A stretch of DNA of 64,000 nucleotides from Streptomyces cyaneus (GTDB lineage: Bacteria; Actinomycetota; Actinomycetes; Streptomycetales; Streptomycetaceae): positions 1 to 64,000 of the forward strand of contig NZ_RQJW01000012.1 of assembly GCF_004028635.1 (NCBI RefSeq), in the 5' to 3' direction. Each line of letters starts with the position of its first letter. The first letter of the stretch is position 1. Below the pieces are notes generated by a model. The model ran no database searches, was not told the origin of the DNA, and worked only from the letters and a program-made list of their open reading frames with translations. Position numbers and translations under genes: made by a program. Shown one piece after another: positions 49,201-59,500 of this stretch.

Positions 49201-51360
49201 TCAGCCGTTGCGCTTCCAGCGCGGCTTGTCATCGCGGCGCCCGAAGGAGCCGGACGTGCCGGAGGTGCCGCCACGGTGGTCGTCACGACGGCCGTAGGGA
49301 CGCTCGTGGCCGCCGGAGCGGAAGCCCGGACGGTCGTCGCGGCGGTCGCGGTTGAAGGGACGGTCGCTGCCACGGTGCCCGCCACGCTCGTCACGGCGCT
49401 CGAAGGAACGCCCGGCCGGCCGGTCGTCCCGGCGGAAGCCACCACGGTCGTCGCGGCGCTCGAAGGAACGGCCACCACGGTCGTTGTCCCGACGCTCGAA
49501 GGAACGCCCACCACGGTCATCCCGACGGTCGTCGCGACGGAAGCCGCCACGGTCGTTGTCCCGACGCTCGAACCCACGCTCGCCACGGTCACGGTTGAAC
49601 CCGCCCCGGTCGTCACGGCGCTCGAAGGAACGGCCACCACGGTCATCCCGGCGGTCGTCGCGACGGTCGTCCCGGCGGAAGCCGCCACGGTCGTTGTCGC
49701 GACGCTCGAACCCACGCTCGCCACGATCACGGTTGAACCCACCGCGGTCGTTGTCCCGACGCTCGAAGGAACGCCCACCACGGTCATCCCGACGGTCATC
49801 CCGGCGGTCGTCCCGGCGGAAGCCGCCACGGTCGTTGTCGCGACGCTCACGACGCTCGTACGCCGGAGCCTCCGCCTTGTCGACGTCCTGTGCGACCGGC
49901 TGCTCGGGCACGGCCACCTCGACGGCCTCGGCGACGACCGCCGCCTGCGCCTCGGCCACCGCGGCCTCCGGGTCCTCACCGCGCTCGCGCGCCGCACGGG
50001 CGACGAGCCGGTCGGACTCCTCACGCAGCTCGACGGCACGCCGCTGCGCCCGCTCCAGCTGCTTGGTGAGCTGAGCCACCTCACGCTCGGCCTGCTGCGC
50101 GGCGTTGCCCGCGGACTCGGCCTGCACCTCGGTCATCGACCGGGCGCCGGTGATCTCGGCGACCTCCGGGTCGAAGGCGGCACCGCCCTGGATGATGTGG
50201 CGCGAGGCGTCGACGCCCGCGTCCTCCATCAGCCGGAAGATCTGGCGGCGCTGGTGCGGCAGGGAGAGGGAGACGACCGTACCGGTGCGGCCGGCACGCG
50301 CCGTGCGGCCCGCACGGTGCAGGTAGTCCTTGTGGTCACCGGCCGGGTCGACGTTCAGCACGAGGTCGATGCCGTCGACGTGGATACCGCGAGCGGCGAC
50401 GTCGGTGGCGACGAGGACGTTGACGTACCCGTCCTTGAAGTCGGCCAGCGTCCGGGTCCGCGCGCCCTGCGTCATACCGCCGTGCAGCGCGTCGGCCTTC
50501 ACGCCGGAGTCGCGCAGCTGCTCGGCGACACGGTCGGCGCCGAGCTGGGTGCGGACGAAGATGATGGTGCGGCCCTTGCGGGAGGCGATCGCGGCGGTGA
50601 CCGGCGCCTTGTCCTTCGGCTTCACGATCAGGATGTGGTGCGACATGGTCGTCACGGCACCCTGGGCGGCGTCGACCTCGTGCGTGGCCGGGTTGGTGAG
50701 GTACCGGTCGACGAGGGTCTTGATCTCGTTCTCCATGGTCGCGGAGAAGAGCATGCGCTGACCGCCGGACGGGACCTGGTCGAGCAGTTCGGTGACCTCG
50801 GGCAGGAAGCCCAGGTCGGACATCTGGTCGGCCTCGTCGAGGACGGTGATCTTCACGTCCTCCAGCGAGCAGGCGCCGCGGTTGATGATGTCGCGCAGAC
50901 GGCCCGGGGTGGCGACGAGGACGTCGACGCCGCGCTCCAGGGCGTAGATCTGGTTGCCCATGGAGGTACCGCCGCAGACGACCTTCATCTTCAGGCCGAG
51001 GACGTCGCCGTACGGCTGGAGGGCGTCCGCCACCTGCATGGCGAGCTCACGGGTCGGGGTGAGGATGACGGCGCGCGGCTTGTGCTTCTCGGTGCGGCCA
51101 CCGGCGAGCGTCGCCAGGGTGGGCAGACCGAAGGAGAGGGTCTTGCCGGAGCCGGTGCGGCCACGGCCGAGGATGTCCTTGCCGGCCAGGGCGTCCGGGA
51201 TGGTCGCGGCCTGGATCGGGAAGGGGGTGGTCACGCCGTTCTGGGCGAGCTTGCGGACGACGCCCTCGGGGAGACCGAGGTCCGCGAAGGTGACCTCGGG
51301 AGCGTCCTCGGTGCCTTCGTTCTCGGGCACGACGACGTGATCAGTACTGGAAATGGACAT
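49201..51360 (-). CDS. DEAD-box RNA helicase with RGG/RDD-rich tail
   Basis: The 719-residue ATP-dependent RNA helicase has all core motifs: Q-motif TTPFPIQAATIP, motif I GRTGSGKT, DEAD (LDEADQMSD), SAT (FSATMENE) and motif VI HRAGRTARAG. A predicted coiled region follows (~430-500). The last ~210 residues are repetitive Arg/Asp/Gly-rich sequence (RRDDRGGRSFERRDNDRGGF) that would bind RNA and drive condensate formation. Such enzymes unwind structured mRNA and assist ribosome assembly, especially in the cold. The ~280-bp untranslated upstream region fits cold-responsive control. AGGTTTCG is a modest ribosome site before ATG 51360. Confidence 0.93.
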   Translation of the reverse strand: MSISSTDHVVVPENEGTEDAPEVTFADLGLPEGVVRKLAQNGVTTPFPIQAATIPDALAGKDILGRGRTGSGKTLSFGLPTLATLAGGRTEKHKPRAVILTPTRELAMQVADALQPYGDVLGLKMKVVCGGTSMGNQIYALERGVDVLVATPGRLRDIINRGACSLEDVKITVLDEADQMSDLGFLPEVTELLDQVPSGGQRMLFSATMENEIKTLVDRYLTNPATHEVDAAQGAVTTMSHHILIVKPKDKAPVTAAIASRKGRTIIFVRTQLGADRVAEQLRDSGVKADALHGGMTQGARTRTLADFKDGYVNVLVATDVAARGIHVDGIDLVLNVDPAGDHKDYLHRAGRTARAGRTGTVVSLSLPHQRRQIFRLMEDAGVDASRHIIQGGAAFDPEVAEITGARSMTEVQAESAGNAAQQAEREVAQLTKQLERAQRRAVELREESDRLVARAARERGEDPEAAVAEAQAAVVAEAVEVAVPEQPVAQDVDKAEAPAYERRERRDNDRGGFRRDDRRDDRRDDRGGRSFERRDNDRGGFNRDRGERGFERRDNDRGGFRRDDRRDDRRDDRGGRSFERRDDRGGFNRDRGERGFERRDNDRGGFRRDDRRDDRGGRSFERRDNDRGGRSFERRDDRGGFRRDDRPAGRSFERRDERGGHRGSDRPFNRDRRDDRPGFRSGGHERPYGRRDDHRGGTSGTSGSFGRRDDKPRWKRNG
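49340..49860 (-). repeat. coding tandem repeats in the helicase tail
   Basis: In-frame repeats of ~54-110 bp encode SFERRDNDRGGFNRDRGERG-type modules. Long near-identical blocks (for instance around 49555-49620 and 49680-49745) show recent duplication by recombination or slippage. Confidence 0.8.
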
Positions 51361-51639
51361 GCTTAAGCGAAACCTTCCGGAGTCTCGTCGGCACGCGCCC
51401 GTCAACTCCGTGATTTCGCAATACGACCGCCTCTATGCGGTCAGCCACGGCAAGGGAGAGAACGCGCCACACGGCGCGCTCTGCGTTGGCGCCGGGCAAT
51501 GGGATCAAACGATCTACCACCATACGCACCCTCGACCCCCCAAGGCAAACCGACCGCCACCCGTGTAGGCAACGTCACTTGCCACCACCCCCGGACCCCC
51601 TCGCCCCCGCCGCCCCTGCGGGACGCGGGCGCCCCTACG
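51361..51639. other. helicase upstream region
   Basis: About 280 bp separate the helicase ATG and the frameshifted lipoprotein gene. They are AT-richer near the helicase and very GC-rich toward 51600. No coding frame is convincing. The region should hold the helicase promoter and a long 5' untranslated leader. Confidence 0.5.
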
Positions 51640-52180
51640 TCACGCGGGCGCCCCCGCGGTCGGCGCCGGCTCCCGCTGAGCCAGCTGCGGCCCCGTCTCC
51701 TCATGCGCCGACGACGACGGCTCGGCCTCCGTGGGCGTCGGCAGGGCCGACGTCGGCTGCTCGGTGGGCGTCGGCTCCGGATCCGGCGTCCGGGTGGGCG
51801 TCGGTTCAGCCGTACGGGTGGGCCCCGGCTTCTCGCTCTGCCCCGGCTTGACCGGCGGCTTGCCCCCCCGCGGCAGCGGACGCGCTCACATCCGCGGACG
51901 GCGAGGCCGAGGGGGACGCCGACTCCACCGCCCCCTTCTTGCCCTTCTTCTTGCCCTTCTCCTTCTCCCGCTTGCGGTCGTCCACGTGCGCCCCGTACCC
52001 GGCCCCGCCACCCGACACGGCCGAGCCCCCGTCGGGCGCCTCACCCCCGCGTTGCCCCGCGGAGTGCGACGGCTTCGCGCCCCCGCCTCCGTCGTCGTCA
52101 CCCACGCTCATACAGCCGGCGGCAGCGGCGACGGCCATCACCGTGGCAGCCAGACGGACAGGTACGTACAAGGGGCGCAC
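51640..52180 (-). pseudogene. Pro-rich lipoprotein with a +1 frameshift at a G7 run
   Basis: The N-terminal frame encodes a lipoprotein signal with lipobox (AAAAGCMSV) and a charged low-complexity part (DDRKREKEKGKKKGKKG). At 51863-51869 a run of seven C (seven G in the coding sense) switches the frame. In the shifted frame a typical continuation is open to the TGA at 51640 (KPPVKPGQSEKPGPTRTAEP ... EPAPTAGAPA). Six G would restore one reading frame of ~179 residues. As read, translation stops at 51806. It could be a sequencing error, a phase-variable tract or a real mutation. GGAGG supports the start at 52180. Confidence 0.7.
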
Positions 52181-52308
52181 GGGAGCCACCTCCAGGGGCG
52201 GGCGAAGAAGTCAACCTGCCCAACTCCCGCCGCCCACAAGAGGACACGCGCCCCGCGACACGGGGACACAAGCCCGGCACCGAAAGATCCGAAGACCCCG
52301 CGGCCGCC

Positions 52309-52659
52309 TCACCCGTACCCGAGCGCATGCAACCGCGCGTCGTCGATGCCGAAGTGATGCGCGATCTCATGCACCACCGTCACTTCGGTCTCCTCGACGA
52401 CCTCCTCCCGCGACTCGCACATCCGCAGCGTCGGCCCCCGGTAGATCGTGATCCGATCCGGCAGCACCCCGGCGTACCACTCCCCGCGCTCGGTCAGCGG
52501 AGTCCCTTCGTACAACCCGAGCAGCTCGGGATCGTCCGTCGGCGGTTCGTCCTCGACGAACACCGCGACGTTGTCCATCAGCCGCGTCAACTCCGGCGGA
52601 ATCCGGTCCAGCGCCTCGGCGACCAGTTCCTCGAACTCCTCGCGCGTCATCTCCAGCAC
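52309..52659 (-). CDS. zinicin-like metallopeptidase family protein
   Basis: The 116-residue protein carries the zinc motif VVHEIAHHFGID (HExxH) near the C-terminus and an acidic N-terminal helix (MTREEFEELVAEALDR). This is the layout of the minimal 'possibly zinc metallopeptidase' (zinicin) family, common in actinobacteria, with unknown substrate. GTG 52659 or ATG 52650 could start it; the frame is open further upstream without support. It is divergent from the metallophosphoesterase gene by 85 bp. Confidence 0.85.
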   Translation of the reverse strand: MLEMTREEFEELVAEALDRIPPELTRLMDNVAVFVEDEPPTDDPELLGLYEGTPLTERGEWYAGVLPDRITIYRGPTLRMCESREEVVEETEVTVVHEIAHHFGIDDARLHALGYG

Positions 52660-52744
52660 AGGCCCATTGTCGGGTACGACGCCGCCGTAAAGGAGCCGCC
52701 AACGGCCCCGCATACCCACCCGCCCCCTTGGGCATACGGGACCA

Positions 52745-54361
52745 ATGGCCCGAGTCCCCGCCACAGTCCTGAAAGCCCTCGGCCACCTCCCCAGGGCTCC
52801 GCGCGCCCTGGCCCACCGCTACGCCACCCGCCGCCCGAGCCCCACCCCGGAACTCGTCGCCCAACCCCACCCCTGGGCCCGCCCGTCGCCCACCGCCGCC
52901 CTACTCGACGGCGCTCCGCGCCAGCCCCTCAAATCTGCCCTCGGCCTGGTCACCGTCGTCCTCGTCGGCGCCTGGCTCGGCCTGCTGATCGTCGGCAACG
53001 TACGCGTCCCGGTCGGCCCCATGAACACGACGATGACCCTGCGCCCCTCCGTCACCGGCGGCACGAAGATCAACGTCTCCCCGCTGGGCGCCCTTCAGCT
53101 GGACAGCCACATCGCCCCCGTCCGCCTGGACGTCAACGTCGACCAACTGGACCCCGCCCGCGCCCAGGCCCTCGTCGACCACCCCGAACGCCTCTCCGGC
53201 CTCCAGGACGAGGTCACCCAGGACGTCGCCACCGGCACCCGCGACCTCGCCATCCGCAGCTGCGTCGCCGTCGTCACCGGCGCCACCACCCTCGGCCTCG
53301 CCGTCTACCGCCGCCCCCGCCGCGCCCTCGCCGCCGGCGGCCTCGCCCTCACCCTCCTGGCGGCGTCCGGCGGCACGGCATTCGCCACCTGGAACCCCGA
53401 ATCCGTCCTGGAACCGAAGTTCTCGGGCCTGCTCTCCTCCGCCCCGTCCCTGGTCGGCAACGCCCGCAGCATCGTCACCGAATTCGACGTCTACCAAAAG
53501 GAGTTGGCCCGTCTGGTCACCAATGTGACCAAGCTCTACGACGCCACCTCCACGCTCCCCGCCTACGCGCCCGACCCGAGCACCATCCGCGTCCTGCACG
53601 TCTCGGACATCCACCTCAACCCGGCGAGCTGGAAGATCATCGCCTCGCTCGTCGATCAGTACAAGGTCGACGTGATCGTCGACTCCGGCGACACCATGGA
53701 CCACGGCACCGCCGCCGAGAACGGCTTCCTCGACCCCATCGAGGACCTCGGCGCCCCCTACGTCTGGGTCCGCGGCAACCACGACTCCCGCGGCACCCAG
53801 CGCTACCTGGAAAACCTCAAGAACGTCCACGTCCTGGACGACGGCAAGGCCCAGACCGTCGCCGGCCTGCGGTTCGCCGGCATCGGAGACCCCCAGTTCA
53901 CCCCCGACCGCTCCAAGATCCCCGGCGGCGACGCGGCCAACGAACTGGCAGGCGCCCGCCTGGCCACGGCCCTGCGCGACCAGGCGGCCGCCGGCACCCC
54001 CGTGGACGTAGCCGTAGCCCACGAACCCGTGGCCGCCGGCCAAACCGACGGCGACGTCCCCCTGGCCCTGGCCGGCCACGTCCACCACCAGGAAATGGAG
54101 GTCCTGCCCTTCGGTACCCGCCTGCGTATCGAAGGCTCCACCGGCGGCAGCGGCCTGCGCGCGATCGAGGGCAAACACCCCGACCCCATCCAGACCTCGA
54201 TCCTCTACTTCGACCGCGACACCCGCCGCCTCCAGGCCTGGGACGAGATCGAACTGGGGGGCCTGGGCCTGACGACGGCGGAGGTACGGCGCCACCTCGT
54301 GGAGGAGAACCAGCCGGCCGACTCGACCCCGTCCCCCACCTCACCCAGCCCCACCCCGTAA
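52745..54361 (+). CDS. membrane-anchored metallophosphoesterase
   Basis: The 538-residue protein has two or three hydrophobic helices in the first ~220 residues (LVTVVLVGAWLGLLIVG; ALAAGGLALTLLAASGG). A calcineurin-like phosphoesterase domain follows (~275-500) with metal ligands in VSDIHLNPA, DSGDTMDHG, VRGNHDSRG, AHEPV and GHVHHQE. A Ser/Pro/Thr tail ends it. The catalytic domain is probably extracytoplasmic. Substrate unknown. ATG 52745 has no ribosome site, so a leaderless or very short leader is possible. Confidence 0.87.
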   Translation: MARVPATVLKALGHLPRAPRALAHRYATRRPSPTPELVAQPHPWARPSPTAALLDGAPRQPLKSALGLVTVVLVGAWLGLLIVGNVRVPVGPMNTTMTLRPSVTGGTKINVSPLGALQLDSHIAPVRLDVNVDQLDPARAQALVDHPERLSGLQDEVTQDVATGTRDLAIRSCVAVVTGATTLGLAVYRRPRRALAAGGLALTLLAASGGTAFATWNPESVLEPKFSGLLSSAPSLVGNARSIVTEFDVYQKELARLVTNVTKLYDATSTLPAYAPDPSTIRVLHVSDIHLNPASWKIIASLVDQYKVDVIVDSGDTMDHGTAAENGFLDPIEDLGAPYVWVRGNHDSRGTQRYLENLKNVHVLDDGKAQTVAGLRFAGIGDPQFTPDRSKIPGGDAANELAGARLATALRDQAAAGTPVDVAVAHEPVAAGQTDGDVPLALAGHVHHQEMEVLPFGTRLRIEGSTGGSGLRAIEGKHPDPIQTSILYFDRDTRRLQAWDEIELGGLGLTTAEVRRHLVEENQPADSTPSPTSPSPTP

Positions 54362-54441
54362 ACCGTTTTGGCGATACCTCCCGCCATCCCATATGCTTCT
54401 CACGTCCCCGACGCGCTGAGAAGCGCCCAGGCGGGCCGATA

Positions 54442-54514
54442 GCCCTCATCGTCTAGCGGCCTAGGACGCCGCCCTTTCAAGGCGGTAGCACGGGTTCGAA
54501 TCCCGTTGGGGGCA
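54442..54514 (+). tRNA. tRNA-Glu (TTC)
   Basis: Acceptor GCCCTCA/TGGGGGC, anticodon loop CTTTCAA and T-arm ACGGGTTCGAATCCCGT. First of a tRNA-Glu/Asp/Phe cluster. Confidence 0.95.
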
Positions 54515-54551
54515 CGCAGTACGGTGTGCGACACTGTCGTACGCAAAGCTT

Positions 54552-54626
54552 GGTCCTGTGGAGCAGTTTGGAGTGCTCGCCACCCTGTCAAGGTGGAGGC
54601 CGCGGGTTCAAATCCCGTCAGGACCG
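54552..54626 (+). tRNA. tRNA-Asp (GTC), copy 1
   Basis: Acceptor GGTCCTG/CAGGACC, anticodon loop CTGTCAA and T-arm GCGGGTTCAAATCCCGT. Identical in sequence to the copy at 60569-60643. Confidence 0.95.
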
Positions 54627-54649
54627 CTGAGGCTTCTCGTAAGCCTCGT

Positions 54650-54723
54650 GGCTGGGTAGCTCAGTTGGTACGAGCGATCGCCTGAAAAGCGATAGGTCGC
54701 CGGTTCGACCCCGGCCCCAGCCA
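54650..54723 (+). tRNA. tRNA-Phe (GAA)
   Basis: Acceptor GGCTGGG/CCCAGCC, anticodon loop CTGAAAA and T-arm GCCGGTTCGACCCCGGC. Third tRNA of the cluster, followed by a strong terminator. Confidence 0.95.
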
Positions 54724-54730
54724 CACAGTA

Positions 54731-54765
54731 CGAAAACCCCCACCGGATTCCGGTGGGGGTTTTCG
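54731..54765 (+). terminator. terminator of the tRNA cluster
   Basis: Perfect 16-bp arms CGAAAACCCCCACCGG and complement have a 3-nt loop, ending in GGTTTTCG. Classical intrinsic terminator 7 bp after tRNA-Phe. Confidence 0.93.
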
Positions 54766-54793
54766 TCGCTCACAGGGAGCCTGAGGGGGGTTC

Positions 54794-56422
54794 TTGAGAC
54801 GCATCACCAGAGGACTGGTGACGGCCACCGCCGTCCTGTTCTCCACACTCGCCATACCCGGCACCGCCCACGCCGCGGGGCCGACCGTCACGTCCGCGTA
54901 CAGCGACCAGGCCGACTGGTCGGTCATCGACGTACGGCTCAACTACAGCGGAGAGATCGCCAAGGTCACCGCGGCGCTGCGCCCCGTCGGCAGCGGCGAG
55001 TCCCAGACCCCGGTCGCCACGATCACCGACTTCACGCAGAAGTACTGGGTCAGCTCGTGGGAGGGCATCTGGGCCTCCCAGCCCGTCCACCTGGACACCC
55101 TCGGCGACTACACGATCGACATCGAGGCGACGAACACCGCGGGCGAAACCACCGTCCAGAAGAACGCGGGCACGCTGCGCTACCAGAAGCAGCCCGTCAT
55201 CAGCGGCTTCGCCGTCACGCCGACCGAGCCGGACATCGAGCACAAGACGGTCACCGCCACCGGCGACCTGGTCGTCCGCGACCCCAGCACCCGCGAAACG
55301 GTGCCGTTGCCCGGTGCCACCGTGGACCTCACCTTCGACCAGAACGACGAGACGACCGCCGTCACGGACGACGCCGGCCACTTCTCGGCCGCCCACGAGG
55401 TGACGGCGGGCGGCTGGACCTTCGCCGAGTACAACGGCGACCTCGGTTTCGCCATCAGCCCCTGGATCGACGTCAGGCCGAAGGCCGCGCCGACCCGGTT
55501 CGTCCTGGACAAGAGCAGCTTCCACGTCACCGCCGGCGACAAGGTCAACGTCACCGGCACGCTCCAGTACCAGAGCGGCACCGAGTGGAAGCCGCTGTCC
55601 GGCATCCCGCTGGAGATGGACTACAAGGACTGCACCACCTGCAACCCGGTCGAGTCGACCACCGACGCGAGCGGCCGCTTCTCCTTCGTGCGGTCCCCGT
55701 ACGGCAGCAAGTCCGTGTACGAGGTGGGGTTCCCGCCGTACCCGTACAACCCCTTCATCCAGCGCACCGCCACCGCCGACGTCACCGTCACGGTCACGGC
55801 CACGACGAAGTTCACCGAGTTCACGGCGCGGCAGGACAAGTACGCGCAGCTGGAGATCACCGGCAGCCTCGACGCGATCGGGCGCGACACCAGCGACCAG
55901 GTCAGCGTCGACATCCAGTACTCGGCCAACGGCACGAGCGGCTGGGCCACGAAGAAGACCGTGAAGACCAGCTTCGGGTCGCAGTTCATCGTGGAGAGAC
56001 TGCCGGGCTACACGGACGGCTACTGGCGACTGCGCTACGCCGGGTCCACCACCAAGGACATCAAGGGCACCGTCAGCAAGAGCCTGCGCAAGACCCGTGC
56101 CCTCACCCGGATCAAGGACGCCAACGCGTCCCCCGAGCCGGTGTACAAGGGCCGGACGATCACCGTGAAGGGCGTGCTCCAGGAGCGCGCGGTCGGCTCC
56201 TCGACCTGGAAGGCGTACGGCGGCAAGAAGGTGCAGATCCTCTTCCGGCCCAAGGGCAAGAGCACCTGGTACCTGATGGCCACCGTCACCACCAAGACGA
56301 ACGGCTCCTTCAGCAAGGGCTTCACGGCCAAGGAGGACGGCACCTGGGTGCCCGTCCACCTGTATCCCGACAGCAAGCACTTCGTGGGCGACGGCAGGGA
56401 GGACTACGTCGACGTGCGGTGA
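54794..56422 (+). CDS. secreted protein with carboxypeptidase-regulatory/Ig-like domains
   Basis: The 542-residue exported protein has a signal peptide (LVTATAVLFSTLAIPGTAHA) followed by three or four beta-sandwich segments. One, at ~145-235, has the carboxypeptidase-regulatory-like pattern (PLPGATVDLTF ... TTDASGRFSF appears in the next). The C-terminal ~110 residues repeat an extracellular Streptomyces pattern (VYKGRTITVKGVLQER ... TKTNGSFSKGFTAK). It has no catalytic motif, so an adhesive or wall-associated role is likely. GAGGGGGG supports the TTG start at 54794. Confidence 0.82.
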   Translation: MRRITRGLVTATAVLFSTLAIPGTAHAAGPTVTSAYSDQADWSVIDVRLNYSGEIAKVTAALRPVGSGESQTPVATITDFTQKYWVSSWEGIWASQPVHLDTLGDYTIDIEATNTAGETTVQKNAGTLRYQKQPVISGFAVTPTEPDIEHKTVTATGDLVVRDPSTRETVPLPGATVDLTFDQNDETTAVTDDAGHFSAAHEVTAGGWTFAEYNGDLGFAISPWIDVRPKAAPTRFVLDKSSFHVTAGDKVNVTGTLQYQSGTEWKPLSGIPLEMDYKDCTTCNPVESTTDASGRFSFVRSPYGSKSVYEVGFPPYPYNPFIQRTATADVTVTVTATTKFTEFTARQDKYAQLEITGSLDAIGRDTSDQVSVDIQYSANGTSGWATKKTVKTSFGSQFIVERLPGYTDGYWRLRYAGSTTKDIKGTVSKSLRKTRALTRIKDANASPEPVYKGRTITVKGVLQERAVGSSTWKAYGGKKVQILFRPKGKSTWYLMATVTTKTNGSFSKGFTAKEDGTWVPVHLYPDSKHFVGDGREDYVDVR

Positions 56423-56514
56423 CGCACCCGGCGGAGGCGAGCGGGGGAGGTGAGCGGGGGCGGGCCCAAAAGGGTTCGCCCCTTCTTTCCCCGGGATGAG
56501 ATCCTGGATCGCGT

Positions 56515-59500
56515 ATGTCTACGCATCCCGCCCCCGCCCCCGGCGCTCCGAGCTTCGGCACGCTCGCCCCTCGCCTGACCGAGCTTTCCCTGCGCGAAGC
56601 GCAGCGGCTCGGGCGCAGGCTCGAAGGCGCGCGCAAGATCCGCAAGCCCGAGGCGCGTGCCGCCGTGCTCGCCGAGATCGAGGCGGAGGTCGCGAAGGCC
56701 GAGGAGCGAATCGCCGTACGACGCGAGCGCGTGCCCGCCGTCAGCTATCCCGAGCAGCTGCCCGTCAGCCAGAAGAAGGACGAGATCGCGGCCGCCATCC
56801 GTGATCACCAGGTCGTCATCGTCGCCGGTGAGACCGGGTCCGGCAAGACCACGCAGATCCCCAAGATCTGCGTCGAGCTCGGCCGCGGCCTGCGCGGCAT
56901 GATCGGGCACACCCAGCCCCGGCGTATCGCCGCCCGAACCGTCGCCGAGCGGGTCGCTGAGGAACTGGACACGCCTCTGGGCGAGACCGTCGGCTGGAAG
57001 GTGCGGTTCACCGACCAGGTGAACCAGGACTCGACCTTCATCAAGCTGATGACGGACGGCATCCTGCTCGCCGAGATCCAGACCGACCGCGAGCTGCGCG
57101 CCTACGACACGATCATCATCGACGAGGCCCACGAGCGGTCCCTGAACATCGACTTCCTGCTCGGGTATCTCGCGCAGTTGCTGCCGAAGCGGCCGGATCT
57201 GAAGGTCGTCATCACCTCGGCCACCATCGATCCCGAGCGGTTCTCCCGGCACTTCGGCGACGCCCCGATCATCGAGGTCAGCGGGCGGACGTACCCGGTG
57301 GAGGTGCGTTACCGGCCACTCCTCGAAGAGGACTCCGAGGACGCCGACCGCGACCAGATCACCGCGATCTGCGACGCCGTCGAGGAGCTCCAGGGCGAGG
57401 GCAAGGGCGACATCCTCGTCTTCCTCTCCGGTGAGCGGGAGATCCGTGACACCGCCGACGCGCTCGTGAAGAAGAACTACCGGTTCACCGAGGTCCTGCC
57501 CCTGTACGCCCGGCTCTCGCACGCCGAGCAGCATCGGGTCTTCCAGCCGCACACCGGCCGCAGGATCGTTCTGGCGACCAACGTCGCCGAGACCTCGCTC
57601 ACCGTCCCGGGCATCAAGTACGTCATCGACCCCGGCTTCGCCCGGATCAGCCGGTACAGCCATCGCACCAAGGTGCAGCGCCTGCCGATCGAGCCGATCT
57701 CGCAGGCGAGCGCCAACCAGCGCAAGGGCCGCTGCGGTCGTACGTCCGACGGAATCTGTATCCGCCTCTACTCCGAGGACGACTTCGTCGCCCGCCCGGA
57801 GTTCACGGACGCGGAGATCCTCCGTACCAACCTCGCCTCCGTCATCCTCCAGATGACCGCGGCCGGCCTCGGCGACATCGAGAAGTTCCCCTTCATCGAC
57901 CCGCCGGACCACCGCAACATCCGCGACGGCGTCCAGCTCCTGCAGGAGCTCGGCGCGCTGGACCCGACGCAGAAGGACGTACGCAAGCGGCTCACGGACA
58001 GCGGCCGCAAGCTCGCCCAGCTCCCCGTCGACCCGCGCCTGGCCCGCATGGTTCTGGAGGCCGACAAGAACGGCTGTGTCCGCGAGGTCATGGTCATAGC
58101 CGCCGCGCTGTCCATCCAGGATCCGCGCGAGCGCCCCGCCGACAAACAGACCCAGGCCGACCAGCAGCACGCCCGCTTCCGGGACGAGACGAGCGACTTC
58201 CTCGCCTACCTCAACCTCTGGCGGTACGTCCGCGAGCAGCAGAAGGAGCGGGGATCGAGCTCCTTCCGCCGGATGTGCAAGCAGGAGTACCTGAACTTCC
58301 TGCGCATCCGCGAATGGCAGGACATCTACACGCAGCTGCGTACGGTCGCCAAGCAGATGGGCATCCATCTCAACGAGGACGACGCCCCCGCCGATCGCAT
58401 CCACGTCTCCCTCCTCGCGGGCCTGCTCTCGCACATCGGCATGAAGGACGTGAAGGAGGGCGCGAAGAACGAGTACCTGGGGGCGCGCAGCGCCAAGTTC
58501 GCGGTCTTCCCGGGCTCGGCCCTCTTCAAGAAGCCCCCGCGTTTCGTGATGTCCGCGGAACTCGTGGAGACCTCCCGTCTCTGGGCCCGCGTCAACGCGA
58601 AGATCGAGCCGGAGTGGGTCGAGCCGCTCGCCGAGCACCTGCTGAAGCGGACGTACAGCGAACCGCACTGGGAGAAGGACCAGGCGGCCGTGATGGCGTA
58701 CGAGAAGGTCACGCTGTACGGCGTCCCGATCATCGCCCAGCGCAAGGTGAACTACGGCCGGATCGACCCGGAGGTCAGCCGCGAGCTGTTCATCCGCAAC
58801 GCCCTGGTCGAGGGCGACTGGCGCACACACCACAAGTTCTTCGCCGACAACCGCAAACTCCTCAGCGAGGTCGAGGAGTTGGAGCACCGTGCCCGGCGCC
58901 GGGACATCGTCGTGGACGACGAGACGCTGTTCGACTTCTACGACGAGAGGGTCCCGGACCACGTCGTCTCGGGCGCCCACTTCGACTCCTGGTGGAAGCG
59001 CAAGCGGCACGAGCAGCCGGACTTCCTGGACTTCGAGCGCGAGATGCTCATCCGGGAGTCGGCCGAGGCGGTCACCAAGGCTGACTATCCGGACACCTGG
59101 CGGCAGGGTGCGCTGAAGTTCCGGGTGACGTACCAGTTCGAGCCGGGCGCGGACGCGGACGGTGTGACGGTCCACATCCCGCTCCAGGTGCTGAACCAGG
59201 CCATGGACGAGGGCTTCGACTGGCAGATCCCGGGCCTGCGCGAGGAGTTGGTGACGGAACTGATCCGTTCCCTGCCCAAGCCGATCCGCCGCAACTACGT
59301 GCCGGCGCCGAACTTCGCGAAGCGGTTCCTGGATACGGCGGCCCCCTTGCAGGAGCCGCTGACGGTGACCATGGCGCGCGAACTGAAGCGCATGGTCGGG
59401 GTCCCCTTCACCGCCGACGACTTCGACTGGTCGAAGGTGCCGGAGCATCTGCGCATCACCTTCCGGATCGTCGACGAGCGGCGCCGCAAGCTGGCGGAGG

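Noticed and set aside
49340..49860. Helicase tail repeats as non-coding satellite or CRISPR
   Set aside because: They are in frame with the DEAD-box helicase and encode a typical Arg/Asp/Gly RNA-binding tail.
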